A stretch of DNA of 39,720 nt from Caryophanon sp. (GCA_018384745.1 JAHAYH010000134.1:1-39720); one strand, 5' to 3'; positions 8,308 through 17,247 are shown, counted from the stretch's first letter. Notes: generated by a model from the letters alone, not told the origin. Made by a program: numbers and translations.

Positions 8308-10722
8308 TTAAATTGCCACGATGTTTACTAATTTACCTGGAATGACAACAACTTTTTTAATGTCTTTGCCTTCGATAAACTCTTGCACTTTGTCATCGGC
8401 TAATGCAATTTGCTCTAATTCTTCTTTCGACGCATCTTTTGCCACTTTAATTTTCGCGCGCACTTTACCCGCTACTTGCACAACGATTTCTACTTCATCG
8501 TCTACAAGTTTTGCTTCATCAAACGTTGGCCATGCTGCGTACGTTAATGTTTCTTCGTTGCCCATAATGCTCCAAATTTCTTCGGCGATGTGCGGTGCGA
8601 TTGGGGCGATTAACTTCACGAAGCCTTGTGCATACTCTGCAGGAATCACATCTGCTTTATAGCAGTCGTTAATGAATACCATCATTTGTGAAATAGCTGT
8701 GTTGAAACGGATGCCTTCGATGTCTTCCGTTACTTTTTTCACCGTTTGGTGGTATGACTTTTCAAGATCTTTATTGTCAACAGCTTGTACTTTATTTGAT
8801 AATGTACCCTCTTCTGTAATGAATAGGCGCCAAATGCGGTCTAAGAAGCGACGTGCACCGTCAAGACCGTTTGTGCTCCATGCAACAGACGCTTCAAGTG
8901 GTCCCATGAACATTTCGTATAAGCGCAGTGTATCTGCACCGTGTGATTCGATAATTTCATCCGGGTTTACAACGTTCCCTTTTGACTTCGACATTTTTTC
9001 GTTTCCTTCACCTAAGATCATCCCTTGGTTGAATAACTTTTGGAATGGCTCTTTCGTGTGGACAACGCCTAGGTCATATAACACTTTGTGCCAGAAGCGT
9101 GCGTATAATAAGTGAAGTACCGCATGCTCTGCACCACCGATGTAAATATCAACCGGTAACCAGCGTTTTAATAACTCTGGGTCTGCAATGGCATGTTCAT
9201 TTGTTGGATCGATGTAGCGTAAGAAGTACCATGAAGAACCAGCCCACTGTGGCATTGTGTTCGTTTCACGACGACCTTTTTTCCCTGTTTCAGGATCCAC
9301 AACGTTTACCCACTCTTCAATGTTCGCAAGTGGTGATTCACCTGTACCTGAAGGACGGATGTTTGTTGTTTTTGGTAATTCAAGTGGTAGCTCTGATTCC
9401 GGCACAGTTGTCATTGTGCCATCTTCCCAATGGATGACTGGGATTGGCTCACCCCAATAACGTTGACGAGAGAATAACCAGTCGCGTAGACGGTACGTTA
9501 CTTTCTTCTCACCGACACCGTTTTCTTCAAGCCATGCGATTGCTTTTGCAATGCCGTCTTCTTTGTTTAAGCCGTCTAAGAAGCCAGAGTTAATGTGTAC
9601 ACCGTCACCTGTGAACGCTTCTTTGTCGATGTCGCCACCTTCAAGCACCGCTTTAATGTCTAAGCCGAACTCTTTTGCGAACTCGTAGTCACGCTCATCG
9701 TGCGCAGGAACAGCCATAATGGCACCTGTACCGTATGATACTAATACGTAATCTGCAATCCAAATTGGCATTTTTTCGCCGTTAATTGGGTTAATTGCAT
9801 ACGCACCTGTGAATACACCTGTTTTTTCTTTCGCTAAGTCTGTACGCTCAAGGTCCGATTTTAACGATACTTTTTCAAGATATGCTTCAACTGCTTCACG
9901 CTGTGCATCTGTTGTAATTTGTTTTACTAATTTATGCTCCGGCGCAAGCACTGCGTATGTTGCACCAAATAACGTGTCAGGACGCGTTGTGAACACTTCA
10001 AATGTCTCGTCTGTGCCATCGATCGCAAAGCGAACTTGTGCCCCTTCCGAACGACCAATCCAGTTGCGCTGCATATCTTTAATTGATTCTGGCCAATCTA
10101 CTTCTTCTAAGTCGTCAATTAAACGGTCTGCGTATTTTGTAATACGTAGCACCCATTGACGCATCGGTTTGCGCACTACTGGGTGACCGCCGCGCTCAGA
10201 AAGCCCGTCGATAACTTCTTCGTTTGCTAATACTGTCCCTAATGCTTCACACCAGTTTACAGCGATTTCGTCTACGTACGCTAAGTCCATTTCCACTAAT
10301 TTTGTGAAAATCCATTGCGTCCATTTGTAGTATTGTGGGTCTGTCGTGTTAATTTCACGATCCCAGTCATATGAGAACCCTAATTCGTTAATTTGACGTT
10401 TGAATGTCTCGATGTTTTTCGCTGTAAATTCAGCTGGGTCATTCCCTGTATCAAGTGCGTATTGCTCTGCTGGTAAACCGAATGCATCCCATCCCATTGG
10501 GTGTAATACATCGTAGCCGTTCATACGCTTGTAGCGCGATAAAATGTCCGTTGCTGTGTAACCTTCTGGGTGTCCTACGTGTAAACCTGCACCAGATGGG
10601 TACGGGAACATGTCAAGCGCGTAAAACTTCTTCTTTGAATCGTCATTTAATGTTTTGAATGACTTGTTTTCTTGCCAATACTTTTGCCATTTTTTTTCGA
10701 TGTCTTTATGGTTAAAGCTCAT
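8308..10722 (-). CDS. leuS: Leucine--tRNA ligase
   Basis: An 804-residue class I aminoacyl-tRNA synthetase that charges tRNA-Leu. The HIGH-like motif HVGH is at residues 48-51 within [14 protein letters not shown], and the KMSKS loop is at 576-580. The CP1 editing domain lies between them ([24 protein letters not shown]) and removes mischarged amino acids. The length is typical of bacterial LeuRS. The ATG is preceded by GAGGAGG. Expression is expected to be controlled by the leucine T-box leader just upstream (10764-11023). In B. subtilis leuS also has a T-box and adjoins the MFS gene yttB, as here. Confidence 0.98.
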   Translation of the reverse strand: MSFNHKDIEKKWQKYWQENKSFKTLNDDSKKKFYALDMFPYPSGAGLHVGHPEGYTATDILSRYKRMNGYDVLHPMGWDAFGLPAEQYALDTGNDPAEFTAKNIETFKRQINELGFSYDWDREINTTDPQYYKWTQWIFTKLVEMDLAYVDEIAVNWCEALGTVLANEEVIDGLSERGGHPVVRKPMRQWVLRITKYADRLIDDLEEVDWPESIKDMQRNWIGRSEGAQVRFAIDGTDETFEVFTTRPDTLFGATYAVLAPEHKLVKQITTDAQREAVEAYLEKVSLKSDLERTDLAKEKTGVFTGAYAINPINGEKMPIWIADYVLVSYGTGAIMAVPAHDERDYEFAKEFGLDIKAVLEGGDIDKEAFTGDGVHINSGFLDGLNKEDGIAKAIAWLEENGVGEKKVTYRLRDWLFSRQRYWGEPIPVIHWEDGTMTTVPESELPLELPKTTNIRPSGTGESPLANIEEWVNVVDPETGKKGRRETNTMPQWAGSSWYFLRYIDPTNEHAIADPELLKRWLPVDIYIGGAEHAVLHLLYARFWHKVLYDLGVVHTKEPFQKLFNQGMILGEGNEKMSKSKGNVVNPDEIIESHGADTLRLYEMFMGPLEASVAWSTNGLDGARRFLDRIWRLFITEEGTLSNKVQAVDNKDLEKSYHQTVKKVTEDIEGIRFNTAISQMMVFINDCYKADVIPAEYAQGFVKLIAPIAPHIAEEIWSIMGNEETLTYAAWPTFDEAKLVDDEVEIVVQVAGKVRAKIKVAKDASKEELEQIALADDKVQEFIEGKDIKKVVVIPGKLVNIVAI

Positions 10723-10763
10723 GAAAAAACCTCCTCATAATAAAATAACTGAAAATTCGTGAA

Positions 10764-11023
10764 ATAAAAAAATCCCGTCCCTCGCCTGCCATAACAGGAA
10801 AGGGACGAGAGGACGAAGCCATTCTCCCGCGGTACCACCCAAATTAGTGTATCCACTCAACTTTAAGCTCTTTAACGCAGAGAAAACGGCAATTAGTCAA
10901 TTATTTCACTACTTGCAGACTCCAAGGCGAGTTCACGTTATTGTTTTATTAGCTTGCACCACCCGCTAACTCTCTGAAAAAACGCCAATCGCTACTATTC
11001 CTCTTCACAGTCGTTGTGTATTG
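10764..11023 (-). promoter_or_regulatory. T-box leader (leucine, specifier CUC) of leuS
   Basis: On the minus strand the leader contains all T-box landmarks. A basal Stem I pairs GCCAAT with ATTGGC around 10983-11025, and a conserved AGAGAGTTAGCGGGTGGTGC segment follows. A specifier loop GTGAACTCGCC has the leucine codon CUC at 10931-10929. The antiterminator T-box core GGGTGGTACCGCGG lies at 10840-10827, including UGGU for pairing with the uncharged tRNA 3' end. An intrinsic terminator has arms AGGGACG (10801-10807) and CGTCCCT (10776-10782), ending in a T run. Uncharged tRNA-Leu should stabilise the antiterminator and switch leuS on. Confidence 0.95.
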
Positions 11024-11029
11024 GCATTA

Positions 11030-11058
11030 ATTTTAATCGAATCTCACCAAAATCACAA
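11030..11058 (-). promoter_or_regulatory. SigA-type promoter of the leuS T-box transcript
   Basis: -35 TTGTGA (11058-11053), 17-bp spacer, -10 TAAAAT (11035-11030). It lies a few bases beyond the stop of the MFS gene, so leuS can be transcribed independently of it. Confidence 0.7.
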
Positions 11059-11066
11059 GCGTTTGT

Positions 11067-12227
11067 TTATTTCGCACGTTTTAATGAATGGTCGTACACG
11101 ATACATGGGATGAGCGACAACACGAGTAACACGACGAGCATAAGCGCTAAAGCTTTCATATCGTAAAGGTCAACCATAATGCCACCAACGAGTGGACCAA
11201 GCATGCGTCCGACCGTCGCAGCGCCGTTCACAATCCCTTGGTAAAAGCCTTCACTACCTTTTGGTGCTAGCTGGCTCGCAATAAGTGGGATGACCGGTGC
11301 AAAAAACACCTCACCAAGTGTTAAGATCGCCATCGCAGCGGCAAACATTTTAAAATCGCCGGCAAACGCGACAACGACAAATGACACTGCCATTAAGCTA
11401 AGGCCGAGCACAAGCTGATGCTTCACCTTTTGTTCCCAACGACGGACAAGCGGCGCAACAATTGGTTGGAATGCCACAATCAGTAAGCCGTTAATCGTCC
11501 AAAGCAAGCTATATTGTGACAAGCTAATGTCGAGCGTTTGCGTATGTGCAGAAATCGTTGCGGCCCATTGTGAATATGCCAGCCAACAGCCAACAAGCGC
11601 GATGCATAAAATCATAATAGCGGTCATCTCAGGACGTGATTGCTTTTTGTCCACTGTTTTACCGTCTTTCTTTTGCGGCTTCGTATTAAAGCGACGGAAT
11701 AAAAAGACAGCGACAAAAAAGAAGAGTAAATAGGCGATTAAGTTCGCGATAAACACATACTCAAACGACACGTCAGCCACAAGTCCAGCGAGCGCAGGAC
11801 CGACTGCAACGCCGACGTTGTTCGCTAAAAAGATGGCGTTAAATGCTTTACGACCACCTTCTGGCCACACGCCACCTGCAATCGCATAGAGCGACGGGAA
11901 CACAACGCCACCAGTGAAGCCGAGGATCGTTAAAAAGATGACATAGCTTGGCCAATCATGCCAAAACACTAAACAAATAAGCGTTAATAAATTCCCAATA
12001 ACCGCTCCGACAATTGTTTTATAACCGCCGAACCGATCAAATAAATAGCCTCCGACAACGTTTCCAAGTACACCTGCCAATGAATTAATCATCAGTACAA
12101 TGCCGGCAATCGTTAGCGACTTCCCTAAATAATCATGAATATAAATACTGTTTAGCGGCCATAAAAATGAGTTGCCGATCGTATTTAAAAACGCACCAAT
12201 AATTAAAAACCAGACGCGCTTTGGCAT
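11067..12227 (-). CDS. MFS transporter, YttB-like (putative efflux)
   Basis: A 386-residue major facilitator superfamily protein with about 12 membrane helices. Between helices 2 and 3 it has the MFS loop motif GGYLFDRFGGYKT; helix 5 carries an antiporter-like pattern (AVGPALAGLVADVSFEYVF), which suggests drug/proton export rather than uptake. The cytoplasmic linker between the halves is basic (KPQKKDGKTVDKKQSR). The neighbour of leuS in Bacillus is the MFS gene yttB, so orthology is likely, but the substrate is unknown. The ATG follows ACGGAGGA. The leader upstream contains an intrinsic terminator before the start codon (12262-12292), which hints at attenuation. No terminator separates it from the leuS leader. 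Confidence 0.85.
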   Translation of the reverse strand: MPKRVWFLIIGAFLNTIGNSFLWPLNSIYIHDYLGKSLTIAGIVLMINSLAGVLGNVVGGYLFDRFGGYKTIVGAVIGNLLTLICLVFWHDWPSYVIFLTILGFTGGVVFPSLYAIAGGVWPEGGRKAFNAIFLANNVGVAVGPALAGLVADVSFEYVFIANLIAYLLFFFVAVFLFRRFNTKPQKKDGKTVDKKQSRPEMTAIMILCIALVGCWLAYSQWAATISAHTQTLDISLSQYSLLWTINGLLIVAFQPIVAPLVRRWEQKVKHQLVLGLSLMAVSFVVVAFAGDFKMFAAAMAILTLGEVFFAPVIPLIASQLAPKGSEGFYQGIVNGAATVGRMLGPLVGGIMVDLYDMKALALMLVVLLVLSLIPCIVYDHSLKRAK

Positions 12228-12261
12228 AAAAAAATCCTCCGTTCATTCGTTGCTGTAAAGA

Positions 12262-12292
12262 CAAAAAAGCCGCGAAATTGCTGCAGCTTTTG
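12262..12292 (-). terminator. Intrinsic terminator inside the MFS gene leader (possible attenuator)
   Basis: On the minus strand AAAAGCTGC (12291-12283), loop AGCAATTTC, GCGGCTTTT (12273-12265), then a T run. There is no minus-strand gene upstream, so the hairpin can only act on transcripts destined for the MFS gene, whose start codon is 35 bases further on. A weak promoter TTGCGC-17-TAAAGT reads into it. Confidence 0.6.
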
Positions 12293-12428
12293 TTGATGCA
12301 AAACGTATTAGTTGAAAAAGACCAAAACCATACTTTACGCTCATTTTCATAAATGCGCAATAAAAATGTTTTTCAATATGTACGAATGAAATGAACATGT
12401 TAGAATAAAGCGTTAAGGAGTGAAGGAA

Positions 12429-13391
12429 ATGACAGAAACAAACTTCCCTTTCCCATCAGATGGAAAGCGTTATTATACATGGAATCGTTATTTACGAAAT
12501 GAATTTGGTAAGAAAGTATACAAAGTAGCACTTGATGCAGGCTTTGATTGCCCTAACCGTGATGGCACTGTTGCATTCGGTGGCTGTACATTCTGCTCAG
12601 CAGCAGGTTCAGGTGACTTCGCTGGCAATAAGGTCGATCCTATTGCGGTGCAATTTGCCGAAATTAAAGCGAAGATGGAGCATAAATGGAAAGATGGCTT
12701 AACGATGGCGTACTTCCAAGCGTATACAAATACACATGCACCACTTCCTGTATTAAAGGAAAAATTTGAAGCAGCACTTGCTTGTGAAGGCGTTATGGGG
12801 CTATCGATTGCGACGCGTCCGGACTGCTTACCAGACGACGTTGTGGAATATTTAGCCGAGTTAAATGAACGCACATACTTGTGGGTAGAGCTTGGCTTAC
12901 AAACGGTGCATGAAAAAACAGCGAACTTAATTAACCGCGCACATGATTACGCAACGTACGTTGAAGGTGTGAATAAGCTGCGTAAGCACGGCATTCGCGT
13001 TGTGACGCACATCATTAACGGCTTACCGATGGAAGACTACGATATGATGATGGAAACAGCACGCGAAGTCGCAAAGCTCGATGTACAAGGCATTAAAATT
13101 CACTTACTGCACTTATTAAAAGGGACGCCAATGGTGAAGCAATACGAAAAAGGCATGCTTGAATTTATGGATCAAGGTGAGTATGTGCAGCTTGTTGCTG
13201 ACCAACTTGAAATTTTACCGCCAGATATGATCATCCACCGCATTACAGGCGATGGGCCAATCGATTTAATGATTGGACCGATGTGGAGCGTCAATAAATG
13301 GGAAGTATTAAACGGCATTGATGCAGAGCTTGAGCGCCGTGGTAGCTGGCAAGGAAAACGCTATAGCGAGGTCGTTTCCGATGAAGCTTAA
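12429..13391 (+). CDS. mnmL: tRNA modification radical SAM protein MnmL (YtqA)
   Basis: A 320-residue radical SAM enzyme of the TIGR01212/YtqA subgroup. Three cysteines (C41, C53, C56 in CPNRDGTVAFGGCTFC) should hold the 4Fe-4S cluster that cleaves SAM. The rest shows the family barrel, for example YFQAYTNTHAP and LSIATRPDCLPDDVVEYL. YtqA of B. subtilis and Streptococcus mutans was shown genetically to act in the mnm5s2U wobble-uridine pathway and was renamed MnmL. I chose the ATG at 12429, eight bases after AAGGAG (12415-12420); a GTG at 12420 overlaps that site and is unlikely. The gene overlaps mnmM by 11 bases. An extended -10 (TGTTAGAAT, 12398-12406) may be its promoter. Confidence 0.93.
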   Translation: MTETNFPFPSDGKRYYTWNRYLRNEFGKKVYKVALDAGFDCPNRDGTVAFGGCTFCSAAGSGDFAGNKVDPIAVQFAEIKAKMEHKWKDGLTMAYFQAYTNTHAPLPVLKEKFEAALACEGVMGLSIATRPDCLPDDVVEYLAELNERTYLWVELGLQTVHEKTANLINRAHDYATYVEGVNKLRKHGIRVVTHIINGLPMEDYDMMMETAREVAKLDVQGIKIHLLHLLKGTPMVKQYEKGMLEFMDQGEYVQLVADQLEILPPDMIIHRITGDGPIDLMIGPMWSVNKWEVLNGIDAELERRGSWQGKRYSEVVSDEA

Positions 13392-13959
13392 ACGTGTCCT
13401 GCAATATGCGCAAGATTTACTCGCAGACGCCATTGAAGAAGGTGCGACAGTCGTTGATGCAACAGCCGGCAATGGACATGATACGCTTTTTTTAGCACAG
13501 CTTGTGGGCGATCGCGGACAAGTGTATGCGTTTGACGTGCAAAAAGAGGCGGTCGATGCGACGCTGCTTCGCTTATTAGACGAAGGGCTAGAGCATCGAG
13601 CACTTGTGCTAAAGGACGGGCATGAAAACGTTGCAAACTACGTGACAAAGCCTGTGAGCGCCGCGGTGTTTAACTTAGGCTACTTACCTGGCAGCAATCA
13701 TGACATTATTACAAAGCCAAACACGACGATTACAGCAATTGAAGCGCTCTTAAAGCTGTTAACGATCGATGGTGTCATCGTACTTGTCATTTATCACGGG
13801 CATGCTGGTGGTAAGGAAGAACGCGATGCCGTCATTGATTACGTATCTCGTTTGCCACAAAAACATGTGCACGTGTTAAAATATCAATTTTTAAATCAAC
13901 AAAATGATCCACCATTTGTCATTGCGCTACAAAAGGTGAAAGAGCTACCAGAAAGCTAA
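13381..13959 (+). CDS. mnmM: tRNA 5-aminomethyl-2-thiouridine methyltransferase MnmM (YtqB)
   Basis: A 192-residue class I SAM-dependent methyltransferase. Motif I is VVDATAGNGHDT (about 24-35), binding SAM, and the catalytic region is FNLGYLPGSNHDIITK (about 95-110), typical of YtqB. YtqB methylates nm5s2U to mnm5s2U at position 34 of tRNAs such as tRNA-Glu, -Gln and -Lys, and is now called MnmM. The ATG at 13381 has GAGGTC about nine bases upstream inside mnmL. The 11-base overlap with mnmL suggests translational coupling. A longer upstream reading in this frame is not supported, because homologues begin at MKLKRVLQYAQ. A bidirectional terminator follows the stop. Confidence 0.92.
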   Translation: MKLKRVLQYAQDLLADAIEEGATVVDATAGNGHDTLFLAQLVGDRGQVYAFDVQKEAVDATLLRLLDEGLEHRALVLKDGHENVANYVTKPVSAAVFNLGYLPGSNHDIITKPNTTITAIEALLKLLTIDGVIVLVIYHGHAGGKEERDAVIDYVSRLPQKHVHVLKYQFLNQQNDPPFVIALQKVKELPES

Positions 13960-13965
13960 TAAACA

Positions 13966-14008
13966 AAAAGAAAGCATCGACGCGTCACGGCAGTCGATGC
14001 TTTCTTTT
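13966..14008. terminator. Bidirectional terminator between mnmM and the AGCS symporter gene
   Basis: Perfect 16-bp stem AAAAGAAAGCATCGAC (13966-13981) / GTCGATGCTTTCTTTT (13993-14008), between convergent genes. Confidence 0.9.
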
Positions 14009-14010
14009 CG

Positions 14011-15480
14011 TTAATCTTTATATCGCTCTGGGTGCTCTTTACGGTACTCATCCCAGAAATCCGCATTTTTAATGCCAAGTTTATGCGGGTCAAACACAGG
14101 GTCTTTCCCTGCTTTCTTTTGTGCCTCGTAATCGCGCAGTGCCGCAATCGCAGGCTTCGTTAAAATTAAACACGCAATGACGTTTACCCACACCATTAAT
14201 CCAAGTCCGACGTCACCAAACGCCCACGCTAAATCACTCGTACGCACCGTGCCGTAAAATGCAGAGGCTAGCAACACAATTTTTAAAACCCACATGGCGG
14301 CTGCTGATGATTTATCACGTAAAATGTACGTAACGTTCGTCTCTGCAATGTAGTAATACGCAACAAGCGTTGTGAAAGCGAAGAAGAATAAGGCGATCGC
14401 TACAAACGCAGAACCGAAGCCATCAAATGCTGGGAATGCCGCATTAACCGCTGCTTGTGTAAAGCCGTTTTGGTCAACACCTGGTAAGTGCTGCACAACT
14501 TGCTCCCCTTCTGCATCCATCACATTCGTATTGTATGTGCCCATAAATAAAATCATAAGTGCTGTTGCTGAACATACAAGTAATGTGTCAATGTAAACAG
14601 AAGCTGCTTGTACAAGCCCTTGTTTCGCTGGGTGCGATACTTCTGCTGCTGCTGCTGGGTGAGGTCCTGTTCCTTGCCCTGCCTCATTTGAGTAAATCGC
14701 ACGCTTTACACCCCATGCAATCGCTGCCCCAAGCATGCCACCAAACGTTGCATCTAAATTGAACGCACTGCGGAAAATTAAACCAAATACAGCTGGTACT
14801 TCTGAAATATTCATGATGATGACAATGAGTGCCATTAAAATATAGGCAATTGCCATGAATGGAACGACAAGCTGTGCGAAGTTCGCAATACGTTTTACAC
14901 CACCAATAATGATGAAGCCAAGCAACACAACAAGCACAAGTCCTGTTACCCACGCTGGAATGTTAAACGCATTTGTCACTGCACCTGAGATGGCATTTGA
15001 TTGTACACCAGGCATTAAAAACGCCATTGCAACAATCGCACATACCGCAAAAACGATGCCGAACCAGCGAATGCCGATTCCTTTTTCAATGTAAAAGGCT
15101 GGACCCCCACGGTACTGTCCGTCTTTTTTCTCTTTATAAATTTGGGCAAGCGTCGATTCTACATACGCTGTTGATGCACCGATAAACGCTGTTGCCCACA
15201 TCCAAAATACCGCACCTGGACCACCGAATGCGATCGCTGAAGCGGTACCTACGATATTACCGGTACCTACACGTCCTGATAACGCAATCGATAACGCTTG
15301 GAACGATGATACGCCCGCTTCTGACTTTTCACCTTTAAACATCAGCGTGACCATGTCTTTCACTAAACGGACTTGGGCGAACTTCGTTAAAATCGAGAAA
15401 AATAAGCCGACGACTAAAATGCCGTAAATCATCCATGGACCCCATAATACGTTGTTTAACGAGCTAATAATTGCTTCCAT
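14011..15480 (-). CDS. Alanine/glycine:cation symporter (AGCS) family protein
   Basis: A 489-residue integral membrane protein of the sodium:alanine symporter family, importing alanine and/or glycine with Na+ or H+. Family signatures include GRVGTGNIVGTASAIAFGGP near residue 70, GGPAFYIEKGIG, and the conserved segment ANEAGQGTGPHP-like block seen here as YSNEAGQGTGPHPAAAAEV. About eleven membrane helices are visible, and the charged C-terminal tail (DPHKLGIKNADFWDEYRKEH) is cytoplasmic. Length is normal. Which amino acid is carried cannot be read from the sequence. The ATG at 15480 follows AAAGGGGG. It has its own promoter (15579-15607) and shares a terminator with mnmM, so it is a single-gene unit. 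Confidence 0.93.
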   Translation of the reverse strand: MEAIISSLNNVLWGPWMIYGILVVGLFFSILTKFAQVRLVKDMVTLMFKGEKSEAGVSSFQALSIALSGRVGTGNIVGTASAIAFGGPGAVFWMWATAFIGASTAYVESTLAQIYKEKKDGQYRGGPAFYIEKGIGIRWFGIVFAVCAIVAMAFLMPGVQSNAISGAVTNAFNIPAWVTGLVLVVLLGFIIIGGVKRIANFAQLVVPFMAIAYILMALIVIIMNISEVPAVFGLIFRSAFNLDATFGGMLGAAIAWGVKRAIYSNEAGQGTGPHPAAAAEVSHPAKQGLVQAASVYIDTLLVCSATALMILFMGTYNTNVMDAEGEQVVQHLPGVDQNGFTQAAVNAAFPAFDGFGSAFVAIALFFFAFTTLVAYYYIAETNVTYILRDKSSAAAMWVLKIVLLASAFYGTVRTSDLAWAFGDVGLGLMVWVNVIACLILTKPAIAALRDYEAQKKAGKDPVFDPHKLGIKNADFWDEYRKEHPERYKD

Positions 15481-15578
15481 CTGTTTTCCCCCTTTTGTCT
15501 GTACTATTCACACGGATCATTCTTCCATTTCACAGCAACTACTTGCTGCGCCCCTAAAAAGAACTAATCTTAAAATTC

Positions 15579-15607
15579 AATATATTATAAAAATTAAAGA
15601 TGTGCAA
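15579..15607 (-). promoter_or_regulatory. SigA-type promoter of the AGCS symporter gene
   Basis: -35 TTGCAC (15607-15602), 17-bp spacer, -10 TATATT (15584-15579). The leader of about 90 nt contains a small hairpin CAGCAA (15533-15538) / TTGCTG (15543-15548). I see no glycine riboswitch. Confidence 0.6.
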
Positions 15608-15631
15608 TATATGTATTAGTACAGAAAACAA

Positions 15632-15669
15632 AAAACAACTTGTTGACTAAACGTATAACAAGTTGTTTT
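15632..15669 (-). terminator. Terminator after the alpha/beta hydrolase gene
   Basis: Perfect 13-bp stem AAAACAACTTGTT (15632-15644) / AACAAGTTGTTTT (15657-15669), with a T-rich run on the minus strand. Confidence 0.8.
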
Positions 15670-15726
15670 CATATCGATTTTCACATATGTGTGTCATTAC
15701 AAAAGCACATTCTGTTATAGTACAAA

Positions 15727-16533
15727 TTATTCTACAATATAACCGAGTGCACGCAACACATTGGCAAAAAAGTCTAAAATATAATGTAATACTTCCTCAC
15801 GTTCTACTGACATATGCAAGTTATGTGAACTGTTCGGCCATTCTTTATATTGGAACTCTGACAGCGATTGCTGCATCAACCATCGTCGTGGAACGGCTGT
15901 ATCAGTAATGCGATCCAACGCACCTGTCATAAGTAACATCGGCTTGTTTGGCAGCTGCGTCGTTGAAGGCGCTTGTACATCTTTCATTAATAATTGAAGT
16001 TCGCGATACCAACTAACGGTAATTTTCGTGCTATAGATGGATTCATTCTCAAAGTCCTCAAATAATTGTGGTTGTGTCGTCACATCGCGCAATGAAATAC
16101 CGTGTGTTAATTTCATATTGCCTGCAATTTTTGACATGGTTGCAAGCGCGCCCGATAATTTGCTCGGCGTATTATGCAACTGCAACCACGGAGACAGTAA
16201 CGCGACACCCGCTACTTCCACATGTTGATTACGCAGCGCTTGGATGACAAGCGTCGCACCGAGACCTTGCCCAATCACAAATACCGGAAGTTGTTCTTTT
16301 GCAGCAACTTGAATCGTTTGCTGCACAAATGTTTCATATTGTGTAAAGCGCTCATTATGAACGCGTTCTCGTCTTCGTGAATCCCCGTGCCCCGGCAAAT
16401 CGCCCATGACTACTTCATAGCCTTGAGCACGTAGTTGGTCGATTAGCCACATATACCAATAGTGATATTCGTATGCGCTATGTATAATGGCAACAACTGC
16501 TTTTGGCGTTCCTTCTGCTTCCCATTTCCACAT
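15727..16533 (-). CDS. Alpha/beta hydrolase, YtpA-like, without the nucleophile serine
   Basis: A 268-residue alpha/beta-hydrolase-fold protein of the monoacylglycerol lipase/lysophospholipase type (MGDLPGHGDS at 43-52 is the family strand-turn). In B. subtilis YtpA at this locus is a phospholipase that makes bacilysocin. Here the nucleophile elbow reads GQGLG (88-92): residue 89, normally serine in GxSxG, is glutamine (codon CAA at 16269-16267). The other expected triad members are present: Asp207 (GALDRITD) and His237 (NSSHNLH). It may be a pseudoenzyme or use another chemistry. I chose the ATG at 16533, six to seven bases after GGGAGGG; the ten-residue upstream extension overlaps that site. 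It is divergent from the carbonic anhydrase gene. Confidence 0.8.
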   Translation of the reverse strand: MWKWEAEGTPKAVVAIIHSAYEYHYWYMWLIDQLRAQGYEVVMGDLPGHGDSRRRERVHNERFTQYETFVQQTIQVAAKEQLPVFVIGQGLGATLVIQALRNQHVEVAGVALLSPWLQLHNTPSKLSGALATMSKIAGNMKLTHGISLRDVTTQPQLFEDFENESIYSTKITVSWYRELQLLMKDVQAPSTTQLPNKPMLLMTGALDRITDTAVPRRWLMQQSLSEFQYKEWPNSSHNLHMSVEREEVLHYILDFFANVLRALGYIVE

Positions 16534-16605
16534 GATCAACCCTCCCATACTTTTAGTATACACGTTTCGGAAATTTTATTCTTTTGTTTCCTTTCCCCAC
16601 ATTGT

Positions 16606-16633
16606 TTGTTACGATGTACGTAAATATTATAGT
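16606..16633 (+). promoter_or_regulatory. Probable promoter of the gamma-carbonic anhydrase gene
   Basis: -35 TTGTTA (16606-16611), 16-bp spacer, -10 TATAGT (16628-16633). Confidence 0.5.
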
Positions 16634-16656
16634 AATGCAAAAAAGGAGCGTTGGCG

Positions 16657-17181
16657 ATGATTTACCCATATAAAGATAAAACCCCACAAATCGACCCATC
16701 TGCATTTATTGCAGATTATGTAACAATTACAGGTGACGTCACAATCGGTGCGGAATCAACAATTTGGTTCAATACCGTCATTCGCGGCGATGTCAATAAA
16801 ACGATTATCGGTGAGCGCGTAAGCATTCAAGATTTAAGTTGCTTACATCAAAGCCCACTTGCACCGCTAATTATTGAAGATGAAGTAACGGTTGGTCATC
16901 AAGTCACATTACATAGCTGTACGATTAAAAAACGTGCGTTAATCGGCATGGGTTCAATCGTTTTAGACGGTGCTGAAATTGGTGAAGGCGCATTTATCGG
17001 CGCTGGGAGCTTAGTGCCACCAGGTAAAAAAATACCGCCGAACATGCTTGCCATGGGTTCACCGGTAAAAGTAATTCGCGAAATTACCGAAGAAGATCGT
17101 AAAGACATGGACCGCATCATTCGCGAGTACGTTGAAAAAGGACAATACTACAAGTCGCTTCAAACAGCTGACGTTAAATAA
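16657..17181 (+). CDS. Gamma-carbonic anhydrase family protein (YtoA-like)
   Basis: A 174-residue left-handed beta-helix (hexapeptide repeat) protein, for example DYVTITGDVTIGAESTIWF and GAEIGEGAFIGAGSLV. The three metal-ligand histidines of gamma-carbonic anhydrases are present: His64 (CLHQSP), His81 and His86 (VGHQVTLHSC). The fold is trimeric, with the metal between subunits. Bacillus YtoA belongs here; many members are annotated as transferases because of the repeats, and real carbonic anhydrase activity has been shown for only some. The ATG at 16657 lies eight bases after AAAAGGAG (16641-16648); a TTG at 16651 is too close to that site. A terminator follows at 17191. Confidence 0.9.
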   Translation: MIYPYKDKTPQIDPSAFIADYVTITGDVTIGAESTIWFNTVIRGDVNKTIIGERVSIQDLSCLHQSPLAPLIIEDEVTVGHQVTLHSCTIKKRALIGMGSIVLDGAEIGEGAFIGAGSLVPPGKKIPPNMLAMGSPVKVIREITEEDRKDMDRIIREYVEKGQYYKSLQTADVK

Positions 17182-17190
17182 TGCACCACG

Positions 17191-17225
17191 AAAAAAAAGA
17201 GCCGCGCCACACGCTGCTCTTTTTT
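17191..17225 (+). terminator. Terminator after the gamma-carbonic anhydrase gene
   Basis: Stem AAAAAAGAGC (17193-17202) / GCTCTTTTTT (17216-17225) with a short GC-rich inner stem (GCG 17204-17206 / CGC 17212-17214) and T tail. Confidence 0.75.
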
Positions 17226-17247
17226 AATTACATAGTAGAAGCGCGCA

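Noticed and set aside
12420-12428. GTG start for mnmL nine bases upstream of the chosen ATG
   Set aside because: It overlaps the AAGGAG ribosome binding site; the ATG at 12429 has ideal spacing.
13318-13380. Longer N-terminus for mnmM starting inside mnmL
   Set aside because: YtqB proteins begin at the MKLKRVLQYAQ segment, and the ATG at 13381 has its own ribosome binding site.
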